Shown piece by piece: positions 60,420-64,000 of a stretch of DNA of 64,000 nt. Position numbers and translations under genes: made by a program. The DNA lies in assembly GCF_000003815.2 (NCBI RefSeq), contig NC_049996.1, forward strand, positions 5,227,069-5,291,068. Direction: 5' to 3'. The DNA comes from Branchiostoma floridae (taxonomy: Eukaryota; Chordata; Leptocardii; Amphioxiformes; Branchiostomatidae). Below the pieces are notes generated by a model, which was not told the DNA's origin, ran no database searches, and was given only the letters and a program-made list of their open reading frames with translations. Position 1 is the stretch's first letter, and every line of letters starts with the position of its first letter.

Positions 60420-61540
60420 TGACAAAGACTAGTTTATAAGAGTTTGACGGTTGAAACGTTTGGCAAATAGATCGTTTTCACAGAAAACCGTTCGAAAACC
60501 GTTCCGTCACGCGTGGGCGCCATGTTGGATGGTAACCTGGATGAATAGAACACAGAACAGCGCTACCAAAGTTACTTGCGGAGGGTTCAAGTGTGCTGTT
60601 ATACGGAACTGGGCTGTCAAGGGTACCGCCATACGTGCGTACATATTCAAGTTCGTACGGGGTGGTCCGTATGAGTTTCTTAGCCTCTATCACACCACGC
60701 CAGGTATTGGATCTTTAGTAGAAATTTGACATATAATATATCAGGGGAGTTAAGTGACCGAGGAATATGGTTAGCGACTCAGGTAACTAACTTCTCTAGG
60801 ATGTTATTTGTCTATTTTTTGTCTAATTATATTTTTTTCGCGTGTCCTAGGGCGCTTTTTTTGTCCGTGTAAAAACGAAAACGAAGCACTGTGGTGCGTC
60901 GCAGTGTCCGGAGGTGCCACACTGCGGCGCGCCGCTGCGCATCATTTCCACTTTTTTCCATTTTCATGTGCGCACAAGTGTGGACTGGAGCGAGACCGCC
61001 CAGTTTTAATGGCCAGCTCTGTTGGAACTTCAGTTATTTGGTAGTTTTCCGTGACAGGCGAGCATAGACAAGACCGATTCCTAAAAATCGCCGATAAGTT
61101 CTAAAAATTGATTGATTTTCGACAGAATATCAGGCGCATACTGATAAATATCATTTATAGCTCGCTGACATTTTTTGTGACAGGGCCTTTACGTCCATGA
61201 CATACCCCTGCCGGAAACCAACTTTCAGCCCGCTAAAAGAGCATTTGTCTGTATAACGCAAACTCCGCGCCGGGGCTCATGTTGTTTATCAAACTAAAAG
61301 AGGGTGCACTGTAAGGAAAGTTGTTAAATAGAAACATTGAGCAGGCCTTATCCTGTTTTCATGGAACTCGCAGTTAGTACGGCAAACATTCAGCCCGTTT
61401 CCGAATTAAAAAAAAAAAAAACTTCTTTCCACGAACGAGTCCACCACGTGCCGTGTGGAGATCGAGCAGCTTATCATCCAACATGGCCGCTCGAACGTTC
61501 GAACGCGACTGTGACGTCACTGTGAAAACGATCTATGTGA
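60420..61540. other. CpG-rich stretch, no gene seen
   Basis: The DNA between about 60480 and 61020 is richer in CpG than its surroundings (for example GGCGCGCCGCTGCGC near 60925) and then returns to AT-rich sequence. No exon was supported. It could hold regulatory sequence or a decayed element. Confidence 0.35.
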
Positions 61541-61547
61541 CGGAGCC

Positions 61548-62996
61548 CTAACTGACGCCGATGTCAAACTCAAGCTGCTTCCTGAAATCTATCCTCTTCC
61601 GGTTCCTGGAATTTGCTAGGACGATGACTGTGGAGTCGAGGAGACTTCCGACTGCGATGACGGCAGCACCAACACTCTCTAACAAAGTCGGCACCAACCC
61701 GACAAACGCAAACTGCAGCAAAAACGTCACCCCCTCTTCTAGTTGTCCCGACAGTACTTGTGTAATGGGCGGCACTGCTTTGGCTGCCTTTACGTATATA
61801 AATGCTGACACCGCGTATAAAAAGCCACACAGTACCAGGGGTATTGTTAAATACACATCCATGTCCCACTTTGGGTGCGTTAAAAACATTGATCCAATCG
61901 CCATTGTAGAAGAGACAGCATGTGAATAAAATAATACCGCCAGGTCTGTACTGTGTACAAGTAAAAGTCTGAGCTGAACGTTTGAGAGACATTCTGTCAA
62001 AGCTGATAGAAGGGCCAACGAAACGCCAATGATTGGTGCACTGTTGTCACGTGACATGCCGATGTTTCGGGTTATTGTTTTGCTGTTGTCACGTGATGTG
62101 CCGATGTTTCCGGTGATTGGTGTGCTGTTGCCACGTGACGTACCGATGTTTCCGGTGATTGGTGCGCTGTTGCCACGTGACGTACCGATGTTTCCGGTGA
62201 TTGGTGCGCTGTTGTCACGTGACGTACCAATATTTTCCCAGGGGCCGACCGCCACCAGAACAATTCCTGCAGTACAAAGCACGCTCCCGAAAAACCCAGC
62301 TAAACTCGGTCTCTACAACAACAAACATGGTGATCAGAGCTACCATCTACAAAAAAGAAAAAAAAAATAAATAAAAGAGAAGGGAAGAAGATAAAAAAAA
62401 GTAGAAAAAATGAAACTAAAAAGGAGAAAATGTGACCTAGGAAAGGACTATTTCGAAATAATCCACAAAACTTAGTCTCTGTAGTTAGAATCATTGCTAT
62501 CAGATAACTACGCGCTATCATAGAAAAGACACAAACATGCACTAACAAGCACAAGCAGAATTCCACAGTTAAAAGAACCACGAAAACTTGAAGGAAGTAA
62601 GGAATTTTTCTCGGGTACTAAGCGCTGTAAAAACTCACCTGTCGGAGAAAAATGTAGGCCCCTATGGTGATGAGAAGCGGCAGTGCGGAGTTGTTGATGG
62701 CGGTCGCGTTCGCGGGTGGAAGATATGTGATGGCAAAAACGAAACTTACAAACTCGACATACTCGCCGACACCTTGAAGTACCAACTGTCCCAAGACTCG
62801 CCAATCTCAGACTCGCCGGTCTCAGGTCTGTCTTATACAACAGCACGAGCCCCAGCGTCAGGAGAAGCGCGCTGCCCTCCTGAATGAAGACCACTTGAAG
62901 CGCCGTGACTCCACTGGTGGTTACCTGCCGCGTCAGGACCGAGATAAACGCAAACACAACCCCGTAGGACGCAGCGATGGAAACATCTTTCACGGC
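61548..62996 (-). CDS. Drug/metabolite-transporter (EamA/SLC35-like) protein, 3' exons
   Basis: Two exons are seen: 62996-62639 (acceptor CAACAG, donor GTGAGT) and 62312-61548 with the stop. Exon 1 encodes AVKDVSIAASYGVVFAFISV, LQVVFIQEGSALLL, then VGEYVEFVSFVFAITYLPP and ANATAINNSALPLLITIGA. Exon 2 encodes GFFGSVLCTAGIVLVAVGPW, a hydrophilic repeat loop, then helices through LSGQLEEGVTFLLQ to the C-terminus. The layout of paired helix repeats and the late E-G/E-E motif fit the EamA/DMT fold, an integral membrane transporter; the substrate is unknown. The N-terminal exon was not found. Exon 1 is 358 bases, one more than phase allows: the frame shifts within a GAGTCTGAGATTGGCGAGTC repeat near 62800. 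Confidence 0.65.
62029..62238 (-). repeat. In-frame 42-bp coding minisatellite with E-boxes
   Basis: Five 42-base units encode five 14-residue repeats of the type NIGTSRGNSAPITG in the loop between two transmembrane halves of the transporter-like protein. The unit length is a multiple of three, so copy-number change keeps the frame. Each unit contains a CACGTG E-box. Confidence 0.9.
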
Positions 62997-63389
62997 CTGT
63001 TGAAAGGGAACACGCGATACAAACTCGTTCGTTCGATACAACTTGAATAAAGATAATTTTGTGCACAACTGTTGCTTTATTTCTACCGACGTTTGACGAC
63101 AAGTCTGTGGTCTTCCTCAGGGTTATTGGTTCACATTGTACCGCAGCTAAATGTGTTTCTGCTTAGAGTCAATAACTGTATACGATTTGAGTAAATATTG
63201 TACGTTTGGGACTGCATCTGTAAGTTTCAATGTGAACTATTCAGAAATACTCTACGGAAGGTGTCAGACGTTATTCCGAAACGTTAGTGGCTGCGAAAAA
63301 AATAGTCTTTTTATTGACGTCCTCAACGATAACACAAGACGGCAATACGGCGACCTTAAATTGATATCCCTTCATTCATTGTTTGACTA

Positions 63390-63910
63390 TAAATGTAATA
63401 TGGGAAAGCATTTATTTTATTTGATTAAAGCACCACAGAAGTATATTGATATGCTTTTTCATGAAAAGAAAACCACGTGTATTGTGTTTGTGTGTATTGT
63501 GTATGCACTTTCAATGTGTGTTCATTTTCCGAATGAACTCCAATTCTCAATCTCATGCTGTACGGTTTTACGCTAAAGTATGTTTCATGCGTCAATTATC
63601 TTGGCCACTGTATCATGTCCGACTTTTCTGCCGAATTTGTCATTCAGAATCAAGTCAGGGGTTTTTATTCCAGAGCAAATTCGCTCCATAGCTAGTTTCC
63701 CTGCAGCGCTACGGAGAATTTTTTTCACGGCTTACTGTTTATCAATGTTCTGTTCATAAGTCTGGTCAGACTACAGTGTGGGCGATATCGCATAATTTTG
63801 TATATCATACCATTAAGATGATGCTTGCGATTACTAGGCGGACCAGCACAAGTGTTGTATTTGCCACCTTTGATGCAAGGCGCCTTAATCTAAAGCATTT
63901 GTTTCTCGTC
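63390..63910 (+). mobile_element. LINE reverse-transcriptase relic
   Basis: The plus strand reads APQKYIDMLFHEKKTTCIVF, then after frame changes LKYVSCVNYLGHCI, VIQNQVRGFYSRANSL and a decayed continuation to about 63900. The order D-L-FNEKK-xx-C-VF followed by VKYLGH-I-D and R-xx-Y-RAN-L is typical of the RT thumb region in CR1/L2-type LINEs. Several frameshifts make it a dead copy. Confidence 0.65.
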
Positions 63911-64000
63911 TACTCATTTCAGCTAATGTAAATATACACACTTGCGCATTCTGATTTTTACAGTGAAAGGACGACTCTAGCTTCATTGCGTCAATTTGGC

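Noticed and set aside
63151-63576. 141-codon plus-strand frame as a host gene
   Set aside because: Its 3' half and the following frames read as a LINE reverse transcriptase.

Overview
This is animal nuclear DNA: every recognisable gene is cut into short exons with GT-AG introns, and the intergenic and intronic DNA is full of decayed LINE, MITE and satellite sequence. I could not run any search. The gene content (a type II C-type lectin with tandem stalk exons, a REJ/polycystin-1-like gene, vertebrate-like exon structures in OTC and GAMT, Harbinger relics) fits an invertebrate deuterostome, most likely a cephalochordate such as amphioxus. That assignment is inference.

Layout. 1-6.4 kb holds paired repeats, a 39-bp-arm hairpin and a tandemly duplicated pair of unrecognised minus-strand exons, one copy broken. 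6.4-14.2 kb is a mobile-element-rich zone on the minus strand: a LINE relic, exons of a Harbinger-type DDE transposase and a Myb/SANT-like relic, an unrecognised coding-like motif present four times, and an old tandem duplication of about 4-4.5 kb. 14.9-16.7 kb has a three-copy tandem repeat and a LINE reverse-transcriptase relic. 19.1-26.3 kb is an intact eight-exon plus-strand gene for a type II membrane C-type lectin (409 aa). 26.4-31.6 kb has no gene I can support.

34.4-43.9 kb is a ten-exon plus-strand ornithine transcarbamylase (OTC) gene whose exon lengths largely equal those of human OTC. Exon 7 carries an in-frame TGA caused by two compensating indels, and the ornithine-binding SMG loop in exon 8 is not recognisable. 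45.9-51.6 kb is an intact five-exon guanidinoacetate N-methyltransferase (GAMT) gene of 236 codons, the human length. The two genes are neighbours in the same orientation and both belong to arginine/ornithine/creatine metabolism.

53.3-59.9 kb (minus) holds exons of a polycystin-1/REJ-family gene: REJ-domain exons, a membrane exon with the post-PLAT signature, a QPLK membrane exon and a stop-terminated tail. The GAIN/GPS and PLAT regions expected in between are absent. 61.5-63.0 kb (minus) holds the last two exons seen of a drug/metabolite-transporter-family protein with an in-frame 42-bp coding minisatellite and one frameshift. 63.4-63.9 kb is another LINE relic.

The most notable non-genic signal is a dispersed repeat family (best copies at 32.2, 50.2 and 57.2 kb) that carries perfect CRE (TGACGTCA), X-box (GTTGCCATGGCAAC) and YY1-like (CCGCCATCTTG) motifs. 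One degenerate copy lies inside a TTAA-flanked piggyBac-like MITE at 56.8-57.8 kb. Three otherwise well-conserved genes (OTC, REJ/PKD1-like, DMT transporter) carry single-base indels in exons, so uncorrected sequence error must be separated from pseudogenisation before those breaks are interpreted.
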